From NCBI GenBank assembly GCA_022448525.1, contig JAKVCX010000004.1, positions 788,300 through 852,299 of the forward strand: a DNA stretch of 64,000 nt, given 5' to 3'. Position 1 is the stretch's first letter. Every line of letters begins with the position of its first letter. Shown here in pieces: positions 33,360-41,799 of the stretch. The notes under the pieces are model-generated. The model did not search any database. It had not been told where the DNA came from and worked only from the letters and a program-made list of their open reading frames with translations. This stretch comes from Tenacibaculum sp. (lineage in GTDB: Bacteria; Bacteroidota; Bacteroidia; Flavobacteriales; Flavobacteriaceae). A program made the position numbers and the translations under genes.

Positions 33360-33383
33360 AGTCAAATCTATCTCACCTTTTTT
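33350..33383 (+). terminator. Terminator overlapping the stop of the MG2-type gene
   Basis: GGTGAAATAGA (33350-33360) pairs with TCTATCTCACC (33367-33377) with one mismatch, followed by six T. The left arm contains the TAG stop (33357-33359). It ends the TonB-receptor operon. Confidence 0.75.
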
Positions 33384-33398
33384 CGCTACATTTATGGA

Positions 33399-33983
33399 AT
33401 GAATTTTCTCGCGCATTTGTATCTATCCCCAAACAATCCTCACATTATGCTCGGTAATTTTATTGCCGATCATGTTAGAGGTAATAAATTCAAGCATTTG
33501 CCTGAAGCTATTCAAAAAGGAATTTATCTACATCGCAGTATCGATACTTTTACTGATTCAAATGAAATTGTTCGAATTAGTAAACGCAGATTACATGAAC
33601 GATATGGTCATTACGATGGTGTAATTATCGATATTTTTTATGATCATTTCCTTGCTAAAAATTGGGAGAATTATTCGCAAATACCTTTAGATATTTACAC
33701 CCAAAGTATTTATCGTTATTTAGAAAGCCAATTAGAAATTTTACCCGATAAAACAAAAGAATTACTTCCTTATATGATTCAATACGACTGGCTGTATAAT
33801 TATCAATTCATTGATGGTATACAACAAGTTATGAACGGAATGAATCGAAGAACAAAAGGAAAATCTCAAATGAATCTTGCTGTTGAAGATTTAGAATTAT
33901 ACTATAACGAACTTGAAAATGATTTTCAAACTTTTATGTTTGAATTAATCAATTTTGTTTCTATTGAACTTGACAAACTATGA
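33399..33983 (+). CDS. acpH: Acyl-carrier-protein phosphodiesterase
   Basis: Removes the 4'-phosphopantetheine group from acyl carrier protein. The 194-residue protein matches the ACP phosphodiesterase family: MNFLAHLYLSPNNPHIMLGNFIADHVRG at the N-terminus, KGIYLHRSIDTFTDSNEIV with its conserved His and Asp, and GVIIDIFYDHFLAKNW. Its stop overlaps the ggt start by 4 bases (ATGA), so the two are coupled. A TACATTTA element ends only 4 bases upstream of the ATG, so the transcript may have almost no leader. Confidence 0.85.
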   Translation: MNFLAHLYLSPNNPHIMLGNFIADHVRGNKFKHLPEAIQKGIYLHRSIDTFTDSNEIVRISKRRLHERYGHYDGVIIDIFYDHFLAKNWENYSQIPLDIYTQSIYRYLESQLEILPDKTKELLPYMIQYDWLYNYQFIDGIQQVMNGMNRRTKGKSQMNLAVEDLELYYNELENDFQTFMFELINFVSIELDKL

Positions 33984-35656
33984 AGCTACAAAAACTACTA
34001 TTTATATTTATAATCTTATTCAATTGTAAATCTCAACCTGAAATTGGCTTAATTACCGAAAAAGCCATGGTTGTTTCAGCTAGAAAAGAAGCATCCAAAA
34101 TTGGTTCAGAAATATTGAAAAAAGGTGGAAATGCGTTTGATGCAATGGCAGCAACTGAATTAGCTCTTGCTGTAGCTTATCCTTACGCTGGAAATTTAGG
34201 TGGTGGTGGATTCATGGTTTATAGAAAAAATGATGGAGAAATTGGAGCTTTAGATTATCGAGAAAAGGCACCGTTAAGTTCAACAAAAGACATGTTTCTA
34301 GATTCATTAGGAAATGTAATTAAAGGAAAAAGCACCTTAGGAGCTATGGCTGTTGGTGTTCCAGGAACTATTGCGGGGGTTTTTGAATCTCATAAACGAT
34401 TTGGAAGTTTACCTATTGAAGAAATACTGCAACCTGTCATCGAACTAGCTAAGAAAGGTGTTATTGTTACCGACAAACAACAAAAACGTTTAGAAAAACA
34501 TACACCAAACTTTAGAAAAGCCAATAAAAAAACTATTCTTTTAGATAACAATTGGAAAAAAGGAGATACAATAAAATATCTGTCATTAGCAGAAACTCTA
34601 ACTAGAATTCAAAAAAATGGTCGAGATGAATTTTATAAAGGAGAAACTGCGAAAGTCTTAGCTAAATTTCTTCAAGACAACGGTGGAATAATTACAGAAG
34701 AAGATTTAGCCAAATATGAAGCTAAATGGAGAACTCCTGTTGTTTTCAACTATGACGATCTAAAAATAATTTCTATGGCCCCACCTTCAAGTGGAGGCGT
34801 TTGTTTGTCTCAAATCATGAATGGTATTGAAACATTTAATTTGGAACAATACGAACATAATTCAACAAAATACATTCAAATTATTACCGAAGCTGAACGC
34901 AGAGCATACGCAGATAGAAGTTATTATTTAGGAGATCCCGATTTTGTTTCAATTCCACTTAAAGAACTTACCAGTAAGGAATATTCGCAAGAAAGAATGA
35001 AAAATTTCTCTTTTGAAAACCCAACCTCATCTAATTCTATCTCACATGGTTCAATTGATTTTGTTGAAAGTAATGAAACGACCCACTACTCTATTGTTGA
35101 TCAATTTGGAAATGCCGTTTCAGTAACCACAACTATTAATGGAGCTTATGGATCTAAATTATACTGCCCAGAATTAGGTTTTTTCTTGAATAATGAAATG
35201 GATGATTTCAGCAGTAAACCAGGAACTCCGAACATGTTTGGATTAATTGGGGCAGAAGCAAATAAAATTGAACCAGAAAAACGAATGTTAAGCTCTATGA
35301 CCCCAACAATAGTAGAGAAAAATGGAAAATTATTTATGGTTGTTGGAACTCCTGGAGGTTCTACAATTATCACTTCTGTTCTTCAAACTATTTTGAATGT
35401 TCATGAGTTTGATATGGGAATGCAAGAAGCTGTGAACAAACCAAGGTTTCATCATCAATGGTTACCTGATGATATTAAAATGGAACCAAATGGATTCGAT
35501 ACTAAAGTTAAAAAGCAACTACAAGCTTTAGGCTACAAACTTGATGAAACAAACTCTCCCGTTATTGGTAAAGTCGATGCTATTTTAGTTTTACCTAATG
35601 GTAAACTTGAAGGCGGAGCAGATCATCGTGGTGATGATACAGCAATTGGATTTTAA
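33980..35656 (+). CDS. ggt: Gamma-glutamyltransferase (lipoprotein)
   Basis: Cleaves gamma-glutamyl bonds of glutathione and similar peptides outside the cytoplasm. It has a signal sequence with a possible lipobox (LFNC, Cys16). The precursor (558 residues) is expected to cut itself before Thr367 in ESNETTHYSIVD, giving the catalytic N-terminal Thr. Family blocks: NAFDAMAATELALAV, GNLGGGGFMVYR, LDYREKAP, FLNNEMDDFSSKPGTPN, LSSMTPTIV, GTPGGSTIITSVLQ, PRFHHQWLPD. It keeps the residues needed for activity. It follows acpH with a 4-base overlap. Confidence 0.94.
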   Translation: MKLQKLLFIFIILFNCKSQPEIGLITEKAMVVSARKEASKIGSEILKKGGNAFDAMAATELALAVAYPYAGNLGGGGFMVYRKNDGEIGALDYREKAPLSSTKDMFLDSLGNVIKGKSTLGAMAVGVPGTIAGVFESHKRFGSLPIEEILQPVIELAKKGVIVTDKQQKRLEKHTPNFRKANKKTILLDNNWKKGDTIKYLSLAETLTRIQKNGRDEFYKGETAKVLAKFLQDNGGIITEEDLAKYEAKWRTPVVFNYDDLKIISMAPPSSGGVCLSQIMNGIETFNLEQYEHNSTKYIQIITEAERRAYADRSYYLGDPDFVSIPLKELTSKEYSQERMKNFSFENPTSSNSISHGSIDFVESNETTHYSIVDQFGNAVSVTTTINGAYGSKLYCPELGFFLNNEMDDFSSKPGTPNMFGLIGAEANKIEPEKRMLSSMTPTIVEKNGKLFMVVGTPGGSTIITSVLQTILNVHEFDMGMQEAVNKPRFHHQWLPDDIKMEPNGFDTKVKKQLQALGYKLDETNSPVIGKVDAILVLPNGKLEGGADHRGDDTAIGF

Positions 35657-35725
35657 TAATTCCTAAAACTTTGTTATAGTTTTATATTAATTTATTAATA
35701 GCATTTACATTACATATATTGCAAT

Positions 35726-36001
35726 ATGCGAATGTTAAAGAATATACTTTTGTTTCAACGGAAAATTATAGTAACACCTATAATCATTGGGTTTCTAGTT
35801 GGAATTACCACATCAATTCCGATAAAAATAATTGCTTTTACACTTTGTTTCTTTATTCCATTTAATCATTATTACTATTATAACCTTCAACATAAAAGTC
35901 AATACTTTTTTTTCTATAATTTAGGTATTAGTAATAAGGTTCTTTGGTTTTCAACTGGCACAATAACTCTTATTAGCTTTTTAATATTTCTCTTTTCATG
36001 A
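35726..36001 (+). CDS. Small three-helix membrane protein linked to an ABC ATPase
   Basis: A 91-residue protein with three predicted membrane helices (about 12-30, 30-48, 68-90) joined by a Tyr-rich loop (NHYYYYNLQHKSQYFFFYN). Not a family I recognise. Its stop overlaps the ABC ATPase start by 4 bases, so both are translated together. It is too short for a normal ABC permease, but it may be the membrane partner of that ATPase or a fragment of a larger one; no frameshift or continuation in another frame is visible around it. Confidence 0.65.
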   Translation: MRMLKNILLFQRKIIVTPIIIGFLVGITTSIPIKIIAFTLCFFIPFNHYYYYNLQHKSQYFFFYNLGISNKVLWFSTGTITLISFLIFLFS

Positions 36002-36654
36002 ATCATTTACATGTAGATAGCGTTCGAAAATATTATGGAACTAAACTTATATTAAGTGATATATTTCTCTCTTGTAAACAAGGAGAAGTGAAAGCCTTAG
36101 TTGGAAGAAACGGATGCGGAAAATCTACCTTATTAAAAATTATTTTTGGTTCGGAGAAAGCTGACTATCGTTTTGTAAAAGTTGATAATAAAGTGGTCAA
36201 AAATATTTCGGATGCTAAAAATTTAATTAGCTACTTACCTCAGGACAATTTTCTTCCAAACAACATTAAAATTCGAAAATTAATTAACTATTTTTTAGGT
36301 AAAGCAAAAGCCGAAATATTAAAACAAAACGATTTTATTAAACCTCTTCTAAATAAAACAAATAACATATTGTCAGGAGGTGAGAAAAGAATTGTTGAAA
36401 TATTATTAATTCTTTATTCTGATTCCAACTTTATTTTACTTGACGAACCTTTTAATGGTGTAAGCCCAATTGTTAGAGAGCAAATCATTTCTATTTTACG
36501 AACGCATAAGAATCAAAAAGGAATTATTATTACCGATCATGATTACCAAAATGTTATTAAAATAGCCGACAATATTTTGTTCTTAAAAGATGGTAATTTG
36601 AAAGAAATCAAACACAAAAATGAACTAATTGAACTAGGATATTTAAATATCTAA
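35998..36654 (+). CDS. ABC transporter ATP-binding protein (orphan)
   Basis: ABC-type ATPase of 218 residues with Walker A GRNGCGKST (36-44), signature LSGGEK (125-130), Walker B FILLDEPFNG (145-154) and the switch His in ITDHDYQN (His181). In length and style it resembles the LptB-like cytosolic ATPases of Flavobacteriia. It is coupled to a 91-residue membrane protein and no full-length permease is next to it. The Q-loop is in YLPQDNF. What it moves, if anything, is unknown. Confidence 0.85.
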   Translation: MNHLHVDSVRKYYGTKLILSDIFLSCKQGEVKALVGRNGCGKSTLLKIIFGSEKADYRFVKVDNKVVKNISDAKNLISYLPQDNFLPNNIKIRKLINYFLGKAKAEILKQNDFIKPLLNKTNNILSGGEKRIVEILLILYSDSNFILLDEPFNGVSPIVREQIISILRTHKNQKGIIITDHDYQNVIKIADNILFLKDGNLKEIKHKNELIELGYLNI

Positions 36655-36749
36655 TCTATTAGACACACAAAAATTTTAGCAGTCTCATTTATCATTCTTA
36701 TATTTAAAAGCCAATAGTTTCAAAAATCAATAAATTAATCAACTTACTC

Positions 36750-37082
36750 ATGGTTTTAACTACAACAAATTCAATAGAAGGATTTCGAATTTTAGAATAC
36801 AAAGGTATTGTTACGGGAATTTCTTATGGTTCTTCCTTTAATCATAATGGTAAAAAAATGTCTTTCAAAGATATGTTTAGCATGAAAAAATACTACGAAG
36901 CATATTCATTAGGATTAGCTTCTATAAAGGAAGAAGCTTTTCAAAAACTAAAAGATAATGCCAAAGCTTTAAATGCAAACGCAATTGTAGGAATCAAAAT
37001 TGATATTGAAACAGTTTCTAGTTCAACGGTGTTAGTTGTTTCAGTGACAGGAACAGCAGTTTACGTCGCTACAGAAAAGTAA
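36750..37082 (+). CDS. YbjQ/UPF0145-type heavy-metal-binding domain protein
   Basis: A 110-residue cytoplasmic protein of the YbjQ family: a hydrophobic strand start (LVLTTTNSIEGFRILEYKGIVTGIS), a helix with AYSLGLASIKEEAFQKLKDNAKALNANAIVGIKIDIE, and ending VSVTGTAVYV. These form a pentameric fold whose role is not settled; metal binding has been suggested. The conserved R and E residues are kept. Monocistron, no partner in sight. Confidence 0.8.
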   Translation: MVLTTTNSIEGFRILEYKGIVTGISYGSSFNHNGKKMSFKDMFSMKKYYEAYSLGLASIKEEAFQKLKDNAKALNANAIVGIKIDIETVSSSTVLVVSVTGTAVYVATEK

Positions 37083-37106
37083 AGAGATATTCAACATCTA
37101 TTTTTA

Positions 37107-37154
37107 AGGTTATTTTTATTGTTGAGAAATCCTTTCTCATTAATCACAACCTTA
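37107..37154. other. Hairpin region after the YbjQ-like gene
   Basis: GAGAAA (37124-37129) pairs with TTTCTC (37133-37138) around TCC, and an outer AAGGTT...AACCTT pair brackets it. It may act as a terminator for the YbjQ-like gene or be part of the leader of the following membrane-protein gene. Evidence is structural only. Confidence 0.35.
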
Positions 37155-37213
37155 GAGTAACATTTTTTTAGACTAATCGTCTTATCTTGTAAATTCTAGA
37201 AATAGAATAATAA

Positions 37214-37807
37214 TTGCCGAATAAATCTTTAGTTGAAAAATCTATGTTAAGAACTGGAAAAAAAGTTTTTTATGTCCTTTGGGCTTTACTGCTTATTTAC
37301 TTTATCTATCGTTATATCCAAAATCCAAATATCTTTTCTGTAGAATATTTGAAAGATTTTATTAGCTCGTACAAAGGACAAATATTAATTGTATATATTT
37401 TACTGTCCTTAGTAAGAGGATTTTTCCTTATACCGAGTACACCATTTGTTATTGTTGGTGTATTATTATTTCCAGATAAACTTTTCATGGTATTACTCAT
37501 TTCTATGATGGGTATTATGCTTTCTGCCACTGCTTTATACTACTTTTCAGATATGCTAGGTTTTAGCGAGCATTTGGAGAAAAAATATCCCGAAAAAGTA
37601 TTAAAATGGAAAAATAAACTCCAAAGTTCTAAAGCAACTTATTTAGTACTTGGATGGTCATTTTTCCCTCTGGTTCCAACAGATATAATTTGTTATGTCG
37701 CTGGAATTATTAAAATGCCCTATAAATATATGTTCACGGGTGTTTTCATAGGAGAATTAATTCTAGTTTCTTTTTACGTTTACTCTGGCTCACTCCTTAA
37801 TTTATAA
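37214..37807 (+). CDS. VTT-domain (TVP38/DedA-like) membrane protein
   Basis: Polytopic membrane protein of the TVP38/TMEM64 group: helices at about 16-34, 50-72, 75-100, 130-160 and 170-190, with the typical RGFFLIPSTPFVIVGVLLFP and SFFPLVPTDIICYVAGIIKMPY blocks (the second includes the family Pro and Asp). Such proteins are linked with lipid scrambling. Three starts are possible: TTG at 37214, TTG at 37232 and ATG at 37244; the last would shorten it by 10 residues without harming the first helix. No cotranscribed neighbour. Confidence 0.75.
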   Translation: MPNKSLVEKSMLRTGKKVFYVLWALLLIYFIYRYIQNPNIFSVEYLKDFISSYKGQILIVYILLSLVRGFFLIPSTPFVIVGVLLFPDKLFMVLLISMMGIMLSATALYYFSDMLGFSEHLEKKYPEKVLKWKNKLQSSKATYLVLGWSFFPLVPTDIICYVAGIIKMPYKYMFTGVFIGELILVSFYVYSGSLLNL

Positions 37808-37908
37808 TTATATTTTTACCAAAAACTCGATTTTGATAAAAATTCAACACTAAAACAAACGTTAAGTTTGTTATTTTTGAAAAATATGTAATTTTCAAAC
37901 AACTAATC

Positions 37909-38328
37909 ATGGTACAACCATTTCATTTAGCTATACCGGTTCAAGATTTAGCAAAGTGCAGATCATTTTACAGAGATATTTTAGAATGTGAAGAAGGAAG
38001 AAGTTCCGACCATTGGGTTGATTTCAATTTCTTTGGACATCAATTAGTTATTCATCAAAAAGATGCATTCTCTCCTACTGAAGCAATTACAAATCCTGTA
38101 GATGGACATGATGTTCCTGTTCCACATTTTGGAGTTGTTTTATCTTGGGAAGACTGGACAAGACTCTCTAAAAAGCTAGAAAACATAGGAACTAAATTTG
38201 TAATTGAACCGACTATTCGATTTAAAGGTGAAGTTGGTGAACAAGCAACTATGTTTTTCAACGATCCTGAAAATAATTCTTTAGAGTTTAAAGCGTTTAA
38301 AGATATTAGCCAACTTTTCGCTAAATAA
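37909..38328 (+). CDS. VOC-family (glyoxalase/bleomycin-resistance fold) protein
   Basis: A 139-residue single-domain protein of the vicinal oxygen chelate superfamily. The likely metal ligands are His6 (PFHLAIPV), His73 (VPHFGVVL) and Glu126 (NSLEFKAF), the usual His/His/Glu pattern. The substrate could be a small aromatic or a lactoylglutathione-like molecule, which sequence does not fix. It is followed by nested hairpins (38334-38384). Confidence 0.8.
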   Translation: MVQPFHLAIPVQDLAKCRSFYRDILECEEGRSSDHWVDFNFFGHQLVIHQKDAFSPTEAITNPVDGHDVPVPHFGVVLSWEDWTRLSKKLENIGTKFVIEPTIRFKGEVGEQATMFFNDPENNSLEFKAFKDISQLFAK

Positions 38329-38333
38329 TACAA

Positions 38334-38384
38334 TAAAGCTAATGCTTAAAACGCAACTAAGTTGCATTTTTAACATTAGCTTTA
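38334..38384 (+). terminator. Nested hairpins after the VOC gene
   Basis: An outer 11-bp stem (TAAAGCTAATG 38334-38344 and CATTAGCTTTA 38374-38384) encloses an inner hairpin (GCAAC 38353-38357, GTTGC 38361-38365) followed by five T. The inner part alone is a plausible terminator. The two-layer structure is larger than the others in this window. Confidence 0.6.
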
Positions 38385-38457
38385 ACATAACCTTTAGGTT
38401 TTTAACTTTTCTTTTTGGTTACCTTTATTTCACAGATAATTAACCAAAAAACATAAC

Positions 38458-41400
38458 ATGAAAAAAATATCTTTCGTGTTCGCATTGTGTATTACATTTA
38501 CTTCAATTGCACAAGGAACGCGACTATTAAGACAACCTACACTATCACAAAACGAAGTTGTTTTTGTTTACGCTAATGATTTATGGAAAGCATCACTAAA
38601 CGGTGGAGATGCTATTCGCTTAACAAGTGATGATGGATACGAATCAAACCCTCATTTTTCTAATGATGGTAAAATGATTGCTTTTACCGCTCAATATGAT
38701 GGAAATACTGATGTTTACGTAATTCCATCTGAAGGTGGAGAACCAAGAAGGTTAACTTATCATCCTTCGGGAGATTTTGTACAAGGATGGACTTCTGACA
38801 ATAAAATTTTATTTAGATCTGGTCGAGAAGCAAGACCTACACAAACAAATAAATTCTTTAAAGTTTCTCCTGATGGTGGAATGCCAGAAGATGTTGGAAT
38901 TCCTAGAGCCGCTTATGGTGAAATTTCTGCTAATGGAAAATATATTGCCTATACACCAATTACAAGTTGGGATGCAGAATGGAGAAATTATAGAGGTGGA
39001 CAAGCGATGCCAATATGGATTGTGAATCTAAAATCTAAAGAATTACAGACTACTCCACAAAGGGATAAAGAAAGGCACTTAGATCCTGTTTGGCATAATG
39101 GAATTGTATATTATTTATCGGAAAGAGATTATACAAGTAATATTTGGTCTTATGACATACGTACAAAACAAGAACGTCAAATTACTTTTCATAAGAAATT
39201 TGATGTAAAAAGTTTAGATGCCAACACCAACGGTATTGTATATGAACAAGGCGGGTATATTCACTTTTTAAATCCTGAAACAAAAACTACGAGACAAATT
39301 CCTATTAATGTAAAAGGAGATTTAAATTACTCTAGAACTCGTTGGATGAATGTTTCGGCAAGAAACTTAACAAATCCTAATGTTTCTCCTAAAGGAAAGC
39401 GAGCAATTTTCGAATATAGAGGCGAAATTTTCACAATTCCTAAAGAAAATGGTACATGGAGAAACTTAACAAATTCTCCTGGAGTTGCCGATCGTTCTCC
39501 GATTTGGTCTCCTAAAGGAGATAAAGTTGCTTGGTTCTCTGATAAAAATGGGGAATATGAAATGGTTTTGGCAGACCAAAATGGTAATAACCAAGAATAC
39601 ATTTCATTACCAAATCCTACCTTTTATTTCAGACCAGATTGGTCTCCTGATGGAAAACATATTGCGTATACTGATACTGACTTTAATATTTGGATTATTA
39701 ATATTGAAACTAAAAAAACAACTAAAATTGATACAGATCGTTACGCACACCCGAACAGATCGATGAATCCACAATGGTCTCCTGATAGTGATTGGATTTC
39801 TTATGCAAAACAAAATGACAGTCATTTTAAATCGATTTTTGCATATCAATTAAGTACTAAGAAAAAAATTCAAATTACAGATCCTATTGCCGATGCGATA
39901 ACTCCAGTTTGGGATGCATCTGGTAAATATATTTATACTTTAGCTAGTACGGATTATGGTTTACAATCTGGATGGTTAGATATGAGTTCTTATGACCCTA
40001 GTGTTTCTAGAAGTTTGTATGCCGTGGTACTGAACTCTAAAGACAATGCTCCTAACCTTCCAAAAACAGATGAAGAAGAAGTAAAAAAAGAAAAATCTTC
40101 ATCTAAAAAAGAAGCAAAGGATAAAAAAGACGGAAAGAAATCTGCTAAAAAGGATAGTAAAAAAGTTACGGTAACTATTGAAGAAAACGGGATTTTTGAC
40201 AGAGCTGTTGCCTTAAAATTACCTGCTAGAAATTATATTTCGTTGTTAAAAGGTCCTAAAAACAAAGTTTTTGTTAGCGAAGCTGTTCCAAATTCAAGAG
40301 GAATAACAGTTCATTCTTATGACGTAACAAAAGAAAAAGCGACTGAATTTTCTAAAGGTGTTAGCGGAATGGTAACTACTGAAGATCGTAATTCTGTTTT
40401 AATTTACAAAAGCGGAAGTTGGAGTATTGTAAGTAGTAAATCACCAGTAAAAGGTGCTAAAGGAAAATTAAAAACAAATCTTAAAATTAAAGTCGATCCT
40501 AAAGCTGAAGCTCATCAGATTTTCAAAGAAGGATGGAGATATATGCGTGACTTTTTATACGTAGACAACGTTCATGGTGCACCTTGGGATGACGTGTACA
40601 AATGGTATGCTCCATGGATTGATCATGTAAGGCATCGTACAGACTTAAACTACGTAGTTGATATTATGAGTGGTGAAGTTGCTATCGGACATTCTTACGT
40701 TTCAGGTGGTGACACTCCTAGACTAGATAGAGTTCCTGTAGGATTATTAGGGTGTGATTTAGAACAAAATAAAGGTTTGTATCGTTTTTCAAAAATCTAC
40801 AGAGGAGAACGTTGGAACCCAAATCTTTCTGCTCCTTTAGGATTGCCAGGAATCAATGTAAATAAAGGTGATTATTTACTAGAAATAAATGGCATTAAAC
40901 TGACAACTGATATGAATCCTTATCAATTGTTAGAGCAAACTGCTGGGCGTGAAATTTATATCAAAGTAAATTCTAAACCTAGCGAAGATGGAGCTAAATC
41001 TATTTTAGTAAAACCAGCATTCAGTGAACGTTTTTTAAGAACTGTTGATTGGGTTGAAGGAAATAGAAGAAAAGTAAATGAATTATCTAACGGAAAATTA
41101 GCTTACGTATATGTACCAAATACTTCAGGAGCTGGTTTTACTTCTTTTAATCGCTATTACTTCTCTCAACAAGATAAAAAAGGTGCTGTAATCGACGAAA
41201 GAAATAACGGTGGTGGTTCTGCTGCTGATTATATGATTGATATTATGTCACGTGATTTAATGGGATATTTTAATAGTAAAGCAAACGATCGTAGACCATG
41301 GACTACTCCAATGGCAGGAATTTGGGGACCAAAAGTTATGATTATTAATGAGCGTGCTGGATCTGGAGGAGATTTACTTCCATATATGTTTAAATTCAAA

Positions 41401-41730
41401 AAAATTGGACCGTTAGTAGGAACACGTACTTGGGGTGGATTAGTTGGAACTTGGGATACTCCAAGATTTATTGATGGTGGAAGAATGGTTGCACCTCGTG
41501 GTGGATTTTTCGATGTAAACGGAGAATGGGCTGTTGAAGGTGAAGGTGTTGCTCCAGATATTGAAGTTATCCAACATCCTAAACAGGTTTCAAATGGAAA
41601 TGATCCTCAATTAGAAAGAGCCGTTCAAGAAGCTTTACGTTTATTAAAAGGAAATGAATTCCAATTAAAACCAGAACCAAAAGCTCCAATTCGTTCTAAG
41701 AGACCGAAAGGATATCAAAACGAAAAATAA
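38458..41730 (+). CDS. Tricorn-type S41 peptidase, exported
   Basis: A large serine peptidase of 1090 residues with a signal peptide (1-19). The first half (about 25-560) is beta-propeller repeats (SPKGKRAIF..., WSPDGKHIAYTD), a Lys/Ser/Asp-rich spacer follows (about 546-575), then a PDZ domain (about 780-880) and the S41 catalytic part with NVHGAPWDDVY (catalytic His) and NERAGSGGDLLPYMFKFKKIGPLVGTRTWGG (nucleophile Ser in GSGGD). Archaeal tricorn trims oligopeptides from the proteasome; the exported bacterial forms probably degrade peptides in the periplasm. It starts after a -7-like TACCTTTA (38420-38427). Confidence 0.9.
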   Translation: MKKISFVFALCITFTSIAQGTRLLRQPTLSQNEVVFVYANDLWKASLNGGDAIRLTSDDGYESNPHFSNDGKMIAFTAQYDGNTDVYVIPSEGGEPRRLTYHPSGDFVQGWTSDNKILFRSGREARPTQTNKFFKVSPDGGMPEDVGIPRAAYGEISANGKYIAYTPITSWDAEWRNYRGGQAMPIWIVNLKSKELQTTPQRDKERHLDPVWHNGIVYYLSERDYTSNIWSYDIRTKQERQITFHKKFDVKSLDANTNGIVYEQGGYIHFLNPETKTTRQIPINVKGDLNYSRTRWMNVSARNLTNPNVSPKGKRAIFEYRGEIFTIPKENGTWRNLTNSPGVADRSPIWSPKGDKVAWFSDKNGEYEMVLADQNGNNQEYISLPNPTFYFRPDWSPDGKHIAYTDTDFNIWIINIETKKTTKIDTDRYAHPNRSMNPQWSPDSDWISYAKQNDSHFKSIFAYQLSTKKKIQITDPIADAITPVWDASGKYIYTLASTDYGLQSGWLDMSSYDPSVSRSLYAVVLNSKDNAPNLPKTDEEEVKKEKSSSKKEAKDKKDGKKSAKKDSKKVTVTIEENGIFDRAVALKLPARNYISLLKGPKNKVFVSEAVPNSRGITVHSYDVTKEKATEFSKGVSGMVTTEDRNSVLIYKSGSWSIVSSKSPVKGAKGKLKTNLKIKVDPKAEAHQIFKEGWRYMRDFLYVDNVHGAPWDDVYKWYAPWIDHVRHRTDLNYVVDIMSGEVAIGHSYVSGGDTPRLDRVPVGLLGCDLEQNKGLYRFSKIYRGERWNPNLSAPLGLPGINVNKGDYLLEINGIKLTTDMNPYQLLEQTAGREIYIKVNSKPSEDGAKSILVKPAFSERFLRTVDWVEGNRRKVNELSNGKLAYVYVPNTSGAGFTSFNRYYFSQQDKKGAVIDERNNGGGSAADYMIDIMSRDLMGYFNSKANDRRPWTTPMAGIWGPKVMIINERAGSGGDLLPYMFKFKKIGPLVGTRTWGGLVGTWDTPRFIDGGRMVAPRGGFFDVNGEWAVEGEGVAPDIEVIQHPKQVSNGNDPQLERAVQEALRLLKGNEFQLKPEPKAPIRSKRPKGYQNEK

Positions 41731-41751
41731 ACTAAATTCAGTTTGAAATAA

Positions 41752-41785
41752 AAAAACGAAGTTGAAATGAATCAACTTCGTTTTT
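41752..41785. terminator. Bidirectional terminator between convergent genes
   Basis: A 14-bp perfect stem (AAAAACGAAGTTGA 41752-41765, TCAACTTCGTTTTT 41772-41785) with a 6-nt loop, with A-tract and T-tract flanks on both sides, lies between the ends of the tricorn-type peptidase and the GH64-like genes. Confidence 0.9.
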
Positions 41786-41799
41786 ACTTTTTGTAAAAA

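Noticed and set aside
35726..36001. Truncated ABC permease (pseudogene)
   Set aside because: The frame is intact with a 4-base overlap to the ATPase, and no leftover permease sequence is seen upstream or in other frames.
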